From an uncultured Flavobacteriaceae bacterium (GTDB lineage Bacteria > Bacteroidota > Bacteroidia > Flavobacteriales > Flavobacteriaceae), in NCBI GenBank assembly GCA_947495135.1, contig CANLXN010000001.1, positions 186,001-250,000 on the forward strand: DNA of 64,000 nt. Reading direction: 5' to 3'. This document shows, piece by piece, positions 15,742-23,939 of the stretch. Every line of letters begins with the position of its first letter. Position 1 is the first letter of the stretch. A program made the translations under genes and the position numbers. The notes below the pieces were generated by a model. It worked only from the letters and a program-made list of their open reading frames with translations, ran no database searches and was not told where the DNA came from.

Positions 15742-18246
15742 TTAATTTCCAAGTGATAGTATGTTGGCAAAGAGCCTATAAGCTCCAGATACCCCCGCGG
15801 GAAGCTCTCTAAAAAAGCTTAATCCCGTGTATACATAATGTCCATCGCCGTAAGACGCTACCAATAAAGAACCTTCTTTTAGCGAGTCATTTTTATCGTT
15901 CATTCCAAGAATAGGGGTAAACTCTTTACTCCATTCATTCGGAAAATAGAGTCCTCTTTCCTGTACCCAATTTTTAAAGTCGTTTGGTGTTAATTTATTG
16001 GGTTGATTCATCACTGGATGGTTGGGAGCGAGCACCTTAATATTCGAAAACTCATCGGTAACCCTATCACGCGACAATTTGAGTGGGTAGGGTGCAATAT
16101 TGTTGGTAACTAGATTCCTGTTCTTATTGTATTGAACAACTAATGTACCGCCATTCTTTACATAATTCATAAGGATGGGTTGTTTAAATTCCAACTCATC
16201 CACAAAATTATAGGCTCTTATGCCGATCACTATCGCATCAAATTTCTTCAAGTTTTCATCTGAAATATCTGTAGGATCAATAGTAGTCACATTATACCCC
16301 ATGTGGGCAATACTTTCGGGTACTACATCTCCAGCACCGTTAATGTATCCAATATTTTCTCCTTTTATATTGATAGGAATGCGAACCACCTTTGCTTGCG
16401 ACGGCATAAGCACATTCTGAAAAGGAATATGTTCGTAATCGATCGTTATTAATTCTTTGTCATATTTTACATCATTCACTTCAATATATGGTCTAATGTA
16501 GCCTTCTCCTTGCACACTAGGTGGTATCACCATGAAATCAACCGTCTGCGATGATCCTTTGGCCCCGAGAGAAAAAGTGTGCTGCGCGGGAGTCACTTTC
16601 CAACCTTTTGGATGCAATAAACTTACGGTACCCAAGAAGTTTTCTCTTCCAGCAGTTATAGTGACTGGGATTTTCTTTGGTTCGTTATCTGAAAAAATCC
16701 AAACCTTTTCAGGAATAGAAGAAGTTACATCTGGAAGGACGTCGAACGGCTGATATACTTCACCTTTCACAGGATCGTTGTATTTGTAAACCATATTTTT
16801 GGTAAACACGATCTCAACACCTTCAATAGATAGGTTGAAATTTACTGGAAATAGCATGTCCAACTCTGGCATTCCGATGTGATTTTTATTAGGAACATTA
16901 TACATGCCTAAACTACCTTTCTGGTCTAAATAGTAAGGGGTGCTATATGTTTTTGGAGAGAACGTAAACGGAGTACTTTCCATGATCACTTTTTTATTTG
17001 GAGCCAGTTCTGTCGCTACAAGTTGAGCCGGAAAACCAATTACTGGGGAACTCATAGAATTTAGTTTTACTGAAAGTCCAGATCTATTGATTGCTTCTGC
17101 AGTTACTTTAACATTTCCTTTCGGACTCACATTTTGTTGGTCGGTGACTGCTTCTAGATAGATACCACCGCAATGAGCAATGACATCTTTTATTTGCACT
17201 AATTTTATAGTTTTCCAGTGCTCATCTTCAAGTTTTTGAATAAGTTGATAAGCTTGTAGCAATTGAGGAACACTTGCAGATGGGTTTTTAAAATCGTAAT
17301 TTTTCTCTACTTCAGATAAAATAACTCCTATAGCTTCTCCGCCTTTAACTCTCGACCAAGTAGTGTTTACTCCTTCGAATAGACTCTGCTTCTTCCGCGG
17401 AAAATCTCCCTTAAGTAACTCGAAATACTCGACTTGATTACCTCTATTTCCTGTACTTCCAAAACCTTGTGACTTATGGCGACTTCTACTAAGTGCAGAA
17501 ATTTCTCCGTTGGAGAGTCCGAGGTTTGGATAAAACGCCCCTGTATTCACATTCATGAAATCGGTTTTGTCTAGGGCTTCAAATTTCTCTCGGCTACCAT
17601 AAAACCACCAGTTGGTATTGAAAAATAATCGTTTAGGCTGCCAAGTGCCGTATTGTAATGCAGTCTCTGGATATTGAGTAGCATCTCCAACAAGATCAAA
17701 AGCTTCAAAACTTAGCATTGCCGAAGCAGTATGATGACCATGCGTTCTTCCAGGTGTGCGGTGGTCAAATCGGTTTACAATTACATCGGGCTTAAATTTT
17801 CTAATGGCTCTCACCACATCACTTAAGACTTCTTCTTTAGTCCAGATTTCCAGGGTTTCGTCTGAATGTTTGGAATACCCAAAGTCGTTTGCTCGGGTAA
17901 AAAGCTGACTACCTCCATCGATTCTTCGAGCCGCTAATAATTCTTGTGTTCGGATAACACCTAAAAATTCTCTGATTTCGGTTCCAACCTCATTTTGTCC
18001 GCCATCTCCCCTGGTGAGCGAAAGGTAAGCAGTTCGGGCTTTTACGTCGTTAGATAAATACGATATAAAACTGGTGTTTTCATCATCTGGATGCGCTCCA
18101 ACATAAAGTGCCGACCCCAAGAAGTTGAGTTTTTGAATGTCGTGATAAATTTCTGATGCAGTTGGTTTTTTGGGCGCCTGAGAGAAAATAGAATTGGTGA
18201 TAACAAGGGCGAAGAGTAGTAAATACGATAATTTGTTACGAATCAC
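15742..18246 (-). CDS. Secreted PIG-L (LmbE-like) deacetylase with extra C-terminal domains
   Basis: An 834-residue exported protein: signal peptide (about 1-22), then a PIG-L/LmbE zinc deacetylase domain (about 30-290) with the GAHPDDENTSF motif and the later HGHHTASAM His pair that bind the metal. PIG-L enzymes remove acetyl from N-acetylglucosamine-type groups. The rest (about 290-834) holds beta-sandwich regions and a final alpha/beta part (FDAIVIGIRAYN ... YVKNGGTLVVQYN) like a class I glutamine-amidotransferase fold. The only possible start is GTG at 18246; the frame upstream reaches a stop at 18270 without ATG. It lies 49 bases after the MscS gene and leads into the peptide/symporter pair. 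Confidence 0.88.
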   Translation of the reverse strand: MIRNKLSYLLLFALVITNSIFSQAPKKPTASEIYHDIQKLNFLGSALYVGAHPDDENTSFISYLSNDVKARTAYLSLTRGDGGQNEVGTEIREFLGVIRTQELLAARRIDGGSQLFTRANDFGYSKHSDETLEIWTKEEVLSDVVRAIRKFKPDVIVNRFDHRTPGRTHGHHTASAMLSFEAFDLVGDATQYPETALQYGTWQPKRLFFNTNWWFYGSREKFEALDKTDFMNVNTGAFYPNLGLSNGEISALSRSRHKSQGFGSTGNRGNQVEYFELLKGDFPRKKQSLFEGVNTTWSRVKGGEAIGVILSEVEKNYDFKNPSASVPQLLQAYQLIQKLEDEHWKTIKLVQIKDVIAHCGGIYLEAVTDQQNVSPKGNVKVTAEAINRSGLSVKLNSMSSPVIGFPAQLVATELAPNKKVIMESTPFTFSPKTYSTPYYLDQKGSLGMYNVPNKNHIGMPELDMLFPVNFNLSIEGVEIVFTKNMVYKYNDPVKGEVYQPFDVLPDVTSSIPEKVWIFSDNEPKKIPVTITAGRENFLGTVSLLHPKGWKVTPAQHTFSLGAKGSSQTVDFMVIPPSVQGEGYIRPYIEVNDVKYDKELITIDYEHIPFQNVLMPSQAKVVRIPINIKGENIGYINGAGDVVPESIAHMGYNVTTIDPTDISDENLKKFDAIVIGIRAYNFVDELEFKQPILMNYVKNGGTLVVQYNKNRNLVTNNIAPYPLKLSRDRVTDEFSNIKVLAPNHPVMNQPNKLTPNDFKNWVQERGLYFPNEWSKEFTPILGMNDKNDSLKEGSLLVASYGDGHYVYTGLSFFRELPAGVSGAYRLFANILSLGN

Positions 18247-18295
18247 GGTGTCAATTTTAGTGGTGATTCAAATATACCTAAAATGGTAATTTTGC

Positions 18296-18859
18296 TTAAT
18301 CTATTGGCTGTTCTTTAACATTTTTATCCACTTGTTCTTCCTCCATTATCATATCGTCGAATTGATCGGGTTTCACTACAGAGACACCTTTTTGCAGCAT
18401 AAGGCTATTTGGATAGGTGATATAGTCGTTATTACGTGTTCTCAAAACAATGTGAAATGTCTTAATATCTTCAATTACACCTTCATGTGGAAATTCCTTA
18501 TCGTGAACTATAATGTAATCTCCAATTTTGTATGGGAAGGTGAAAAACATAATAACTCCACTTGTAATGTTGCTTAAAATAGACCATTGCGCAAAAAAAC
18601 CTATTCCAATTACTGCAAATACCGAAGACATCACAATGCCTAAATCCTTGATTTCAACACCCCAAATAAGCGTGAGACCTATCACCAAGAGTAGAAAGGT
18701 TACAAAGCTAATGTGTTTTAGAATTAAACCCGTTCGTTGTTCCAAACGTTCCGAATCTTTCGCGAAACGAACAATCATTCTAGATAATATCCAACGAATA
18801 ACCAATAAAAGAGCTAGTAAAACTCCAGATTTAATAAGTTGCGGTAAATATAGTTCCAT
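18296..18859 (-). CDS. Small MscS-type mechanosensitive channel
   Basis: A 187-residue inner-membrane protein with three hydrophobic helices (about residues 8-28, 48-70, 78-105) and the MscS beta domain after them: 'FFAQWSILSNITSGVIMFFTFPYKIGDYIIV' and the 'GVIEDIKTFHIVLRTRNNDYITYPNSLM' strand pattern. The usual C-terminal alpha/beta vestibule is missing; the protein stops in a charged tail soon after. Members gate in response to membrane tension and release solutes under osmotic downshift. It lies 6 bases after a lipoprotein gene and belongs to the long minus-strand run from the DUF2520 gene. Confidence 0.87.
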   Translation of the reverse strand: MELYLPQLIKSGVLLALLLVIRWILSRMIVRFAKDSERLEQRTGLILKHISFVTFLLLVIGLTLIWGVEIKDLGIVMSSVFAVIGIGFFAQWSILSNITSGVIMFFTFPYKIGDYIIVHDKEFPHEGVIEDIKTFHIVLRTRNNDYITYPNSLMLQKGVSVVKPDQFDDMIMEEEQVDKNVKEQPID

Positions 18860-18865
18860 ACAAGG

Positions 18866-19786
18866 TTAGAATGATTTGAGCCCAAGAGAATCCCGTAAAT
18901 GTAAATCACTTGTCGCATTCTGGCTCCAATACTTGGTTTTTATTCGCTTCAGTTTTTCTGCAGACGATTTTAAGCCATTGGAATGTGTTTCTTCCCATCG
19001 CTCAATGGTATAGGGAAAGTCACTACTAAAATAAATTTTAAGCTCTCTTTTTAAGACTGGATAAGAAAGTGTGTAAGTAGTAATAGAATCGCCTTGCACT
19101 AAATTACCGGTTGCTTGATGCGCCTTCATTTCTTTATGACTCATTCTGAAATGTTCAAAAGACGGTAACACCGTTATTTCACCCGTCGGAAGCTCTTCGG
19201 GGTTAATTCTAATTCGATTCCAGAGTTCAGTTTCCTGCCACGTTTTTGCAAGTGATATATTGCTATCTGCCTCACCTTCAAAATAAGAATGAGACATGAT
19301 GTCGTATTTCTTTCGGTTGTTTAGTTGAACATACACATGCCCGCACCATTCCTGCATAGAGTGGGTTATTTTTATAGCGTGATTATCTAACTGCACCGGA
19401 CTAAAAGCACTCGTCATCACCGAATAAGGATAAATTCCGGTAAGGTATTTTTTTGTGTTGTTTAACTTGAGTACAGGAATATTCTTTGGACCACTTCTAT
19501 CTGCTTTTACCTGCTTATTAGGTAAAAAATCTTCTGTAACGAAAATATTAACCGAAGTACCTTCTCTTAGTTCTCCATAGCGCTCTTGTGATAGCTTATA
19601 GGAAGTGATCTCGGCTGTTCCATCGTACCAGTACTTTTTGAATTCTTCCGATAAATTTCTGGACTTGGACGAACTTTTCTCTGGGGTAATTTCAGAATGC
19701 ACAGCAAGCGCGTCTTTTTGAGGAGAATCGCAAGCGGAGATCCCCATTATCAAAGTAACTACTAAAAACTTGGTAATTATTTTCAT
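18866..19786 (-). CDS. Lipoprotein of unknown function
   Basis: A 306-residue protein with an N-terminal lipobox ISAC at about residues 16-19 followed by DSPQKD. The mature part is a mix of strands and loops (GTAEITSYKLSQERYGELREGTSVNIFVTEDFLP, LNNTKKYLTGIYPYSVMTSAFSP) with a Trp-rich, Lys-rich C-terminus. Homologues are sometimes labelled septum formation inhibitor Maf, apparently by spill-over from the neighbouring real maf gene; no Maf motif is present here. It is 38 bases downstream of maf. Outer-membrane location is expected. I do not assign a function. Confidence 0.75.
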   Translation of the reverse strand: MKIITKFLVVTLIMGISACDSPQKDALAVHSEITPEKSSSKSRNLSEEFKKYWYDGTAEITSYKLSQERYGELREGTSVNIFVTEDFLPNKQVKADRSGPKNIPVLKLNNTKKYLTGIYPYSVMTSAFSPVQLDNHAIKITHSMQEWCGHVYVQLNNRKKYDIMSHSYFEGEADSNISLAKTWQETELWNRIRINPEELPTGEITVLPSFEHFRMSHKEMKAHQATGNLVQGDSITTYTLSYPVLKRELKIYFSSDFPYTIERWEETHSNGLKSSAEKLKRIKTKYWSQNATSDLHLRDSLGLKSF

Positions 19787-19824
19787 AGTACTGGTTTTGA
19801 TGTAAAGTTAAAATAAAACTACCT

Positions 19825-20406
19825 TTAATCCAGTGCCATTAACGTTTTATAAACAAGGTGGGTTGGAAGTCCCATCACATTAAAATATGAACCTTCCAGT
19901 CGTTCAATGCCAATATATCCCAACCACTCTTGAACACCATAACTTCCCGCCTTATCGAAGGGTTGATAGTTCTTTAAGTAATAGTTTATTTCCTCATCTG
20001 AAAGTTTATTAAACCAAACCTTGGTCGTGTCATTCAATGTTTTCTGAAAGGTTTTAGACGTGAAACAAACAGAAGTAATCACCTCGTGCATTGAGCCACT
20101 TAGATTCTGAAGCATTTGGGTCGCTTCGTTTAGGTCTTTGGGTTTTCCAATTGCAATGCCATCTTTCCATACAATAGTATCGCTGGTGATAAGAAGATCC
20201 TTTTCAGTTAATTCCTCAAAAGCGGAAGCTTTTAGCTGCGACAGATAGTCTGTAATATCGGAGCCCTGTAGTTTTTCGTCGTATACTTCGTCGATTGCTC
20301 TCACTTCAATTTTAAAATCTAAATCTAGTTCTTCGAAGAAGCGTTGTCTTCTTGGAGATCCAGAGGCAAGAATCACGTTGTAGTTCTTTAATTTTTCTCT
20401 AAGCAT
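19825..20406 (-). CDS. maf: Maf-family nucleotide pyrophosphatase
   Basis: A 193-residue cytoplasmic house-cleaning enzyme that hydrolyses non-canonical or surplus nucleoside triphosphates (YhdE-type members act on dTTP and UTP). The signature is ILASGSPRRQRFFEELDLDF (residues 12-31), TSDTIVWKDGIAIGKPKDLNEA, MHEVITSVCF and FDKAGSYGVQEWLG. All the conserved acidic and basic residues expected for the fold appear kept. Lies between GNAT (45 bases upstream) and a lipoprotein (38 bases downstream) in the long minus-strand run. Confidence 0.95.
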   Translation of the reverse strand: MLREKLKNYNVILASGSPRRQRFFEELDLDFKIEVRAIDEVYDEKLQGSDITDYLSQLKASAFEELTEKDLLITSDTIVWKDGIAIGKPKDLNEATQMLQNLSGSMHEVITSVCFTSKTFQKTLNDTTKVWFNKLSDEEINYYLKNYQPFDKAGSYGVQEWLGYIGIERLEGSYFNVMGLPTHLVYKTLMALD

Positions 20407-20451
20407 TCGTCTATGGACTAATTATTTGCAGTTAAGTTATTTGGCTGTTTT

Positions 20452-21066
20452 TTAAGCCATATCATCATTAATTCGCTCAAGTTTTGCATGTAGGTTTTCC
20501 TTGATACCATTTAACCATTCATCTCTTAAAATACTGAGGATAATGCTGTCTCTTCTCCCACCCGGGCTATCGCAGTTGCTCCTTAGTACACCTTCAACTT
20601 TACATCCCAGGCTTTTCATAGCGGCAATACTTCTTGCGTTGTTTGCGTCTGCTCTAAATTCAACTCGATGAACGTGTAATTCTTCAAAAGCAAACAACAA
20701 CATTAAGAATTTACAATTCTTATTGAGTCCAGTGCCTTGAAAATCTTTACCATACCAAGTATAACCCAATTGTAACGTATTGTGCTGTCTATTTACATCG
20801 TAAAAACGAGTGCTACCTGCATATTTTTGTGTTTGTTTATCGAAAACAATAAAGGGATAAGAATCCTGCTTGGTCCTATTTAAGAATGCCATGTCCATAT
20901 AGGCTTTTAAATTTTCTTCCCCATCGCCAGGAGTAAGGGAATAGGTCCAAAGTTCTGGCTCGTTTATGGAAAAAGGGAGTAAATGTTCGAAATCTTCCTG
21001 CCGAAGCGGTCTTAGTTGCACTCGATCATTTTCTAAGATATAAGATTTGGTGAAGTCTAGATTCAT
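20452..21066 (-). CDS. GNAT-family N-acetyltransferase (RimJ-like)
   Basis: The 204-residue protein fits the RimJ/RimL branch of acetyltransferases: 'RVQLRPLRQEDFEHLL' start, 'YAGSTRFYDVN...LQLGYTWYGKDFQGTGLNKNCK' acetyl-CoA region (the Q/G-x-G-x-G/N loop) and 'HRVEFRADANNARSIAAMKSLGCKVEGVLRSN' for the acceptor site. Such enzymes acetylate the N-terminal amine of proteins or of small molecules; the target here is unknown. It lies seven bases after UbiA in the long operon-like run. Confidence 0.92.
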   Translation of the reverse strand: MNLDFTKSYILENDRVQLRPLRQEDFEHLLPFSINEPELWTYSLTPGDGEENLKAYMDMAFLNRTKQDSYPFIVFDKQTQKYAGSTRFYDVNRQHNTLQLGYTWYGKDFQGTGLNKNCKFLMLLFAFEELHVHRVEFRADANNARSIAAMKSLGCKVEGVLRSNCDSPGGRRDSIILSILRDEWLNGIKENLHAKLERINDDMA

Positions 21067-21073
21067 GATTAGT

Positions 21074-21979
21074 TTAAATATTGGTAAAAAGCATAATAGA
21101 AATAATACCAGATAGCATCACTATCTTGAGCAGAATTGAAAGAAATCGAAAGTGTTTTGGTTTTTCAGCCTCCCAAGCTTTGATGCAAAACAACAGAAGC
21201 GGTGCTGCTATCAAAAATACAAAATAAAATGCTGCTATTCGATTGGTATAAAGAGCGGTATAGGTGTAATAAAGAATTCCGAAGAGGCCTAAGGCCCCAA
21301 GTATGAACACTAAATGGGTAGTGCGTTTTCTACCAATAGCAATTGGTAGTGTGTTTCTTTTGCCTTTTTTATCACCGTTCACGTCTTGTAGATCTTTCAC
21401 TATTTCACGAACGAGATTGATATAGAATGCAAATCCGCTGTATATAAGGATTAATCGAGCGGCATTTACTTGTGGCTCCATTTGGTCTGTATCGATCGCT
21501 GGGAATATATCGAAAATCACCATAATCAACAGGCTCATGGCAACCAAAGCCGAAACAAGAATATTGCCTACAATAAGCATTGATTTCAGGTGGGACGCAT
21601 ATACATATAGAAGTGCAGAAATAATTATAAAGATAGCGGCTAAGCCTGGTTTGTCTATGAGATTGGCGATCAAGAAACCAGCTCCAACACCGATAACATT
21701 AAAGATGATATATAGGTTGTAGGCCGTTTTTTCTGAAATTCGTTTGCCTACTATGACCTCCTTCGGTTTATTTACTAGATCGATTTCTCGATCGAATATG
21801 TCGTTGATGATATTACCAGCTGCTGCAATGCAGACGGTTGCGAGGACCAGTAAAGTAAATTCAAAATGGTGAAGCGCTACCTTTACTCCCAATGGCTCCA
21901 GAAAGCCATATTTGATAACGACCTGTACGAGTACAATGAGAAATAAATTAAGTGGTCGAATGAGCTTTAAATAATACAT
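21074..21979 (-). CDS. UbiA prenyltransferase, geranylgeranylglycerol-phosphate transferase-like
   Basis: A 301-residue integral membrane prenyltransferase with about eight or nine helices. The two Asp motifs are clear: NDIFDREIDLVNKP (NDxxDxxxD, about residues 60-68) and the later DLQDVNGDKKGKRN (DxxxD). In this branch the closest named activity is geranylgeranylglycerol-phosphate geranylgeranyltransferase, the second step of archaeal ether-lipid synthesis, also reported in the Fibrobacteres-Chlorobi-Bacteroidetes group. Prenyl quinone attachment is a plain alternative. Upstream are KdsC (52 bases) and DUF2520. Confidence 0.85.
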   Translation of the reverse strand: MYYLKLIRPLNLFLIVLVQVVIKYGFLEPLGVKVALHHFEFTLLVLATVCIAAAGNIINDIFDREIDLVNKPKEVIVGKRISEKTAYNLYIIFNVIGVGAGFLIANLIDKPGLAAIFIIISALLYVYASHLKSMLIVGNILVSALVAMSLLIMVIFDIFPAIDTDQMEPQVNAARLILIYSGFAFYINLVREIVKDLQDVNGDKKGKRNTLPIAIGRKRTTHLVFILGALGLFGILYYTYTALYTNRIAAFYFVFLIAAPLLLFCIKAWEAEKPKHFRFLSILLKIVMLSGIISIMLFTNI

Positions 21980-22031
21980 GAGAACATAATTGTGAAAACA
22001 AATCTATTATTTTTGAGATGAAAGATACCTT

Positions 22032-22565
22032 TTAATCGTATTTCGCACTTGCGCTTCCATCGCTCATCCAATTTCCTTGGACCTTTAAAACCTGTTCTAT
22101 TACATCACGAACGGCACCTTTTCCACCCTTTTTATGTGAGATATATTTGGAAATCTGCTTGATCTCTGGAACAGCATCCTGCGGGCAAGTTGGAAGACCC
22201 ACTAATTTCATTGCAGCCAAGTCTGGGATGTCATCTCCCATATAAAGTACATTTTCTGCCTTTACGTTTTTGGAGGCGAAATACTCGTTGAGGAGTTCGG
22301 TTTTATGATGCGCACCCAAATGGATATCTTTTATTCCTAATCCGGCCAAACGTTTCCGAACACCTTCATTGGTGCCTCCGCTAATAATACATACATTGAA
22401 ATGGTTATCCACGGCAGTTTTGAGCGCGAATCCATCTTTGATGTTCATAGTTCTAAGCATTTCTCCTTCTGTATTTACTAAAATGGTACCGTCGGTTAAA
22501 ACCCCATCCACATCGAAAACGAAAGTGCTTATGTCGCTGAGGTATTCTTTATAACTTTTTTCCAT
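22032..22565 (-). CDS. kdsC: KDO-8-phosphate phosphatase (HAD superfamily, KdsC)
   Basis: A 177-residue cytoplasmic enzyme of the lipopolysaccharide pathway that removes phosphate from 3-deoxy-D-manno-octulosonate 8-phosphate. HAD motif I is FVFDVDGVLTDGT (residues 17-29), motif II CIISGG, motif III the K in HHKTELL, motif IV GDDIPDLAAM. No cap insertion, as in KdsC tetramers. Its neighbours include the DUF2520 protein and UbiA, and it is 23 bases after the DUF2520 gene. Confidence 0.93.
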   Translation of the reverse strand: MEKSYKEYLSDISTFVFDVDGVLTDGTILVNTEGEMLRTMNIKDGFALKTAVDNHFNVCIISGGTNEGVRKRLAGLGIKDIHLGAHHKTELLNEYFASKNVKAENVLYMGDDIPDLAAMKLVGLPTCPQDAVPEIKQISKYISHKKGGKGAVRDVIEQVLKVQGNWMSDGSASAKYD

Positions 22566-22588
22566 ATTCTTACCTTAATGTTAGTTAT

Positions 22589-23362
22589 CTAGCTATTTTT
22601 TTGGATATGCTGAGTTAATAGTTCGTAAATACGAATGTTCTCTTTGTCCAGTCCTTCTTTGTCGGCCATTTTCTTTAATAGACGGAGATGTTTACTAATT
22701 GTTTTTTCATCGTTCCTCTTTGCAGGGCCTGTTTGCGCTTGGGCGGGAGTAAGACGATCAATTTTTTTTGCGGTCTCGTTAATAAGAGGTTTTAAAAGAT
22801 CAAAACTGAGTTCACTCTTTTCTAGGATTTCTTCGGAAATGTGATAAAGATGATTCACGAAGTTATTTACAAATACAGCTCCTAGATGAAGTGTACGCCG
22901 TTTTTCGGAATCAATTTTAACCACCTTTCCTGAAATGCAGTTGCCTAGCGCGATGAGCGCGGCTAAGTCGGATTCATTTGCGGCTTCAACACAAATGGGG
23001 ATCGACCCAAAATCGACATCGGTTGTGGCAGAAAAGGTTTGGAGCGCATAAAAAACTCCTTTTCTATTTTTATGGTGAAGTTGCTCCATTGAGACACTTC
23101 CCGAAGTATGCACAACTAATTTGTTTTCTACGGTAAGTTTTTCAGAAAAAGAAACAATCTTATCATCAGGAATCGCAATAATATATACATCTGCGTCTTT
23201 TAGTTTCGATAGAGAAGAAGTGTGATTAGTGAAAATTTCAGAAGAAAAAACACTGGCAGTTCTATTGTAGATTTGTACAACATTCACATCTGGTGATTCC
23301 ATGAAAGCACTGTGTAAATGCCTTCCAACATTACCAAACCCTAAAATAACCACGTCCATCAT
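22589..23362 (-). CDS. Rossmann-fold DUF2520 oxidoreductase-like protein
   Basis: A 257-residue cytoplasmic protein with an N-terminal Rossmann domain (VVILGFGNVGRHLHSAF, residues 4-20, NAD(P)-binding GxGxxG) and a C-terminal helical DUF2520 domain about 135-250 (RRTLHLGAVFVNNFVNHLYHISEEIL ... TGPAKRND). It is akin to F420-dependent-type oxidoreductases and ProC-like folds; substrate unknown. It is the first gene of the long minus-strand run. A near-consensus -7 box TACCTTCG is at 23374-23367, which would leave a very short leader. Confidence 0.9.
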   Translation of the reverse strand: MMDVVILGFGNVGRHLHSAFMESPDVNVVQIYNRTASVFSSEIFTNHTSSLSKLKDADVYIIAIPDDKIVSFSEKLTVENKLVVHTSGSVSMEQLHHKNRKGVFYALQTFSATTDVDFGSIPICVEAANESDLAALIALGNCISGKVVKIDSEKRRTLHLGAVFVNNFVNHLYHISEEILEKSELSFDLLKPLINETAKKIDRLTPAQAQTGPAKRNDEKTISKHLRLLKKMADKEGLDKENIRIYELLTQHIQKNS

Positions 23363-23465
23363 GTAGCGAAGGTAGTAACTTTTTAAACCATTTTTTATAA
23401 TAAGGCTATTCTTAAGTAGAAATAATAGGCAAAGAACAAGGTACGATTTCGTAACTTGCTGTTTA

Positions 23466-23858
23466 ATGGGAACAAGGGAAATTAAAGCGGAGGAAGACGT
23501 ACATTTATTAGTGAGGACATTCTACGCTAAAGTGCAGGAAGACGATTTGTTGGGACCTATTTTTAACAGCATAATTACGGATTGGGAAGAGCATTATGAT
23601 AGACTGACAGATTTTTGGATGACCAATTTATTTTTTAAGAAAAAGTATCTCGGTAATCCAATGGAACAACATATAGCAGTAGACAAGATGCACAACGGAG
23701 GAATCAATGAACTTCATTTCGGAGTATGGCTCAACTTATGGTTCGCTACGGTAGACCAATTATTCGAAGGTGAGGTGGCGACTATCGCAAAAAATAGAGC
23801 CCGTAACATGAGTACTTTTATTCATCTTAAAATATTTGAGGCCCGTCAAAATTCTTAG
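23466..23858 (+). CDS. Group III truncated haemoglobin
   Basis: A 130-residue 2-on-2 globin. The pattern VHLLVRTFYAKVQEDDLLGPIF (helices A-B), DHYDRLTDFWMTNLF type segment (EHYDRLTDFWMTNLFF) and HFGVWLNLWFATVD with the proximal-side His are seen. Such globins bind O2, NO or CO, often in microaerobic or nitrosative conditions. The start is the first ATG at 23466, divergent from DUF2520 with about 100 bases between. It is followed by the cytochrome c assembly gene at 23940, a logical partner for haem handling. Confidence 0.9.
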   Translation: MGTREIKAEEDVHLLVRTFYAKVQEDDLLGPIFNSIITDWEEHYDRLTDFWMTNLFFKKKYLGNPMEQHIAVDKMHNGGINELHFGVWLNLWFATVDQLFEGEVATIAKNRARNMSTFIHLKIFEARQNS

Positions 23859-23915
23859 GTTATAATTCGTAACTACGTTAACACGAATTAAGTAGAAAAT
23901 ATGACCATAATTGGT

Positions 23916-23923
23916 TAAATTTG
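23916..23923 (+). promoter_or_regulatory. -7 promoter element of ccsBA
   Basis: TAAATTTG is an exact TAnnTTTG match, 16 bases before the ATG at 23940. No -33 TTG at the expected distance. Confidence 0.45.
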
Positions 23924-23939
23924 CACAAAAATTCGCTCC

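Noticed and set aside
18866-19786. Second Maf (septum formation inhibitor) gene
   Set aside because: No Maf motif; the genuine maf gene is next to it at 19825-20406.
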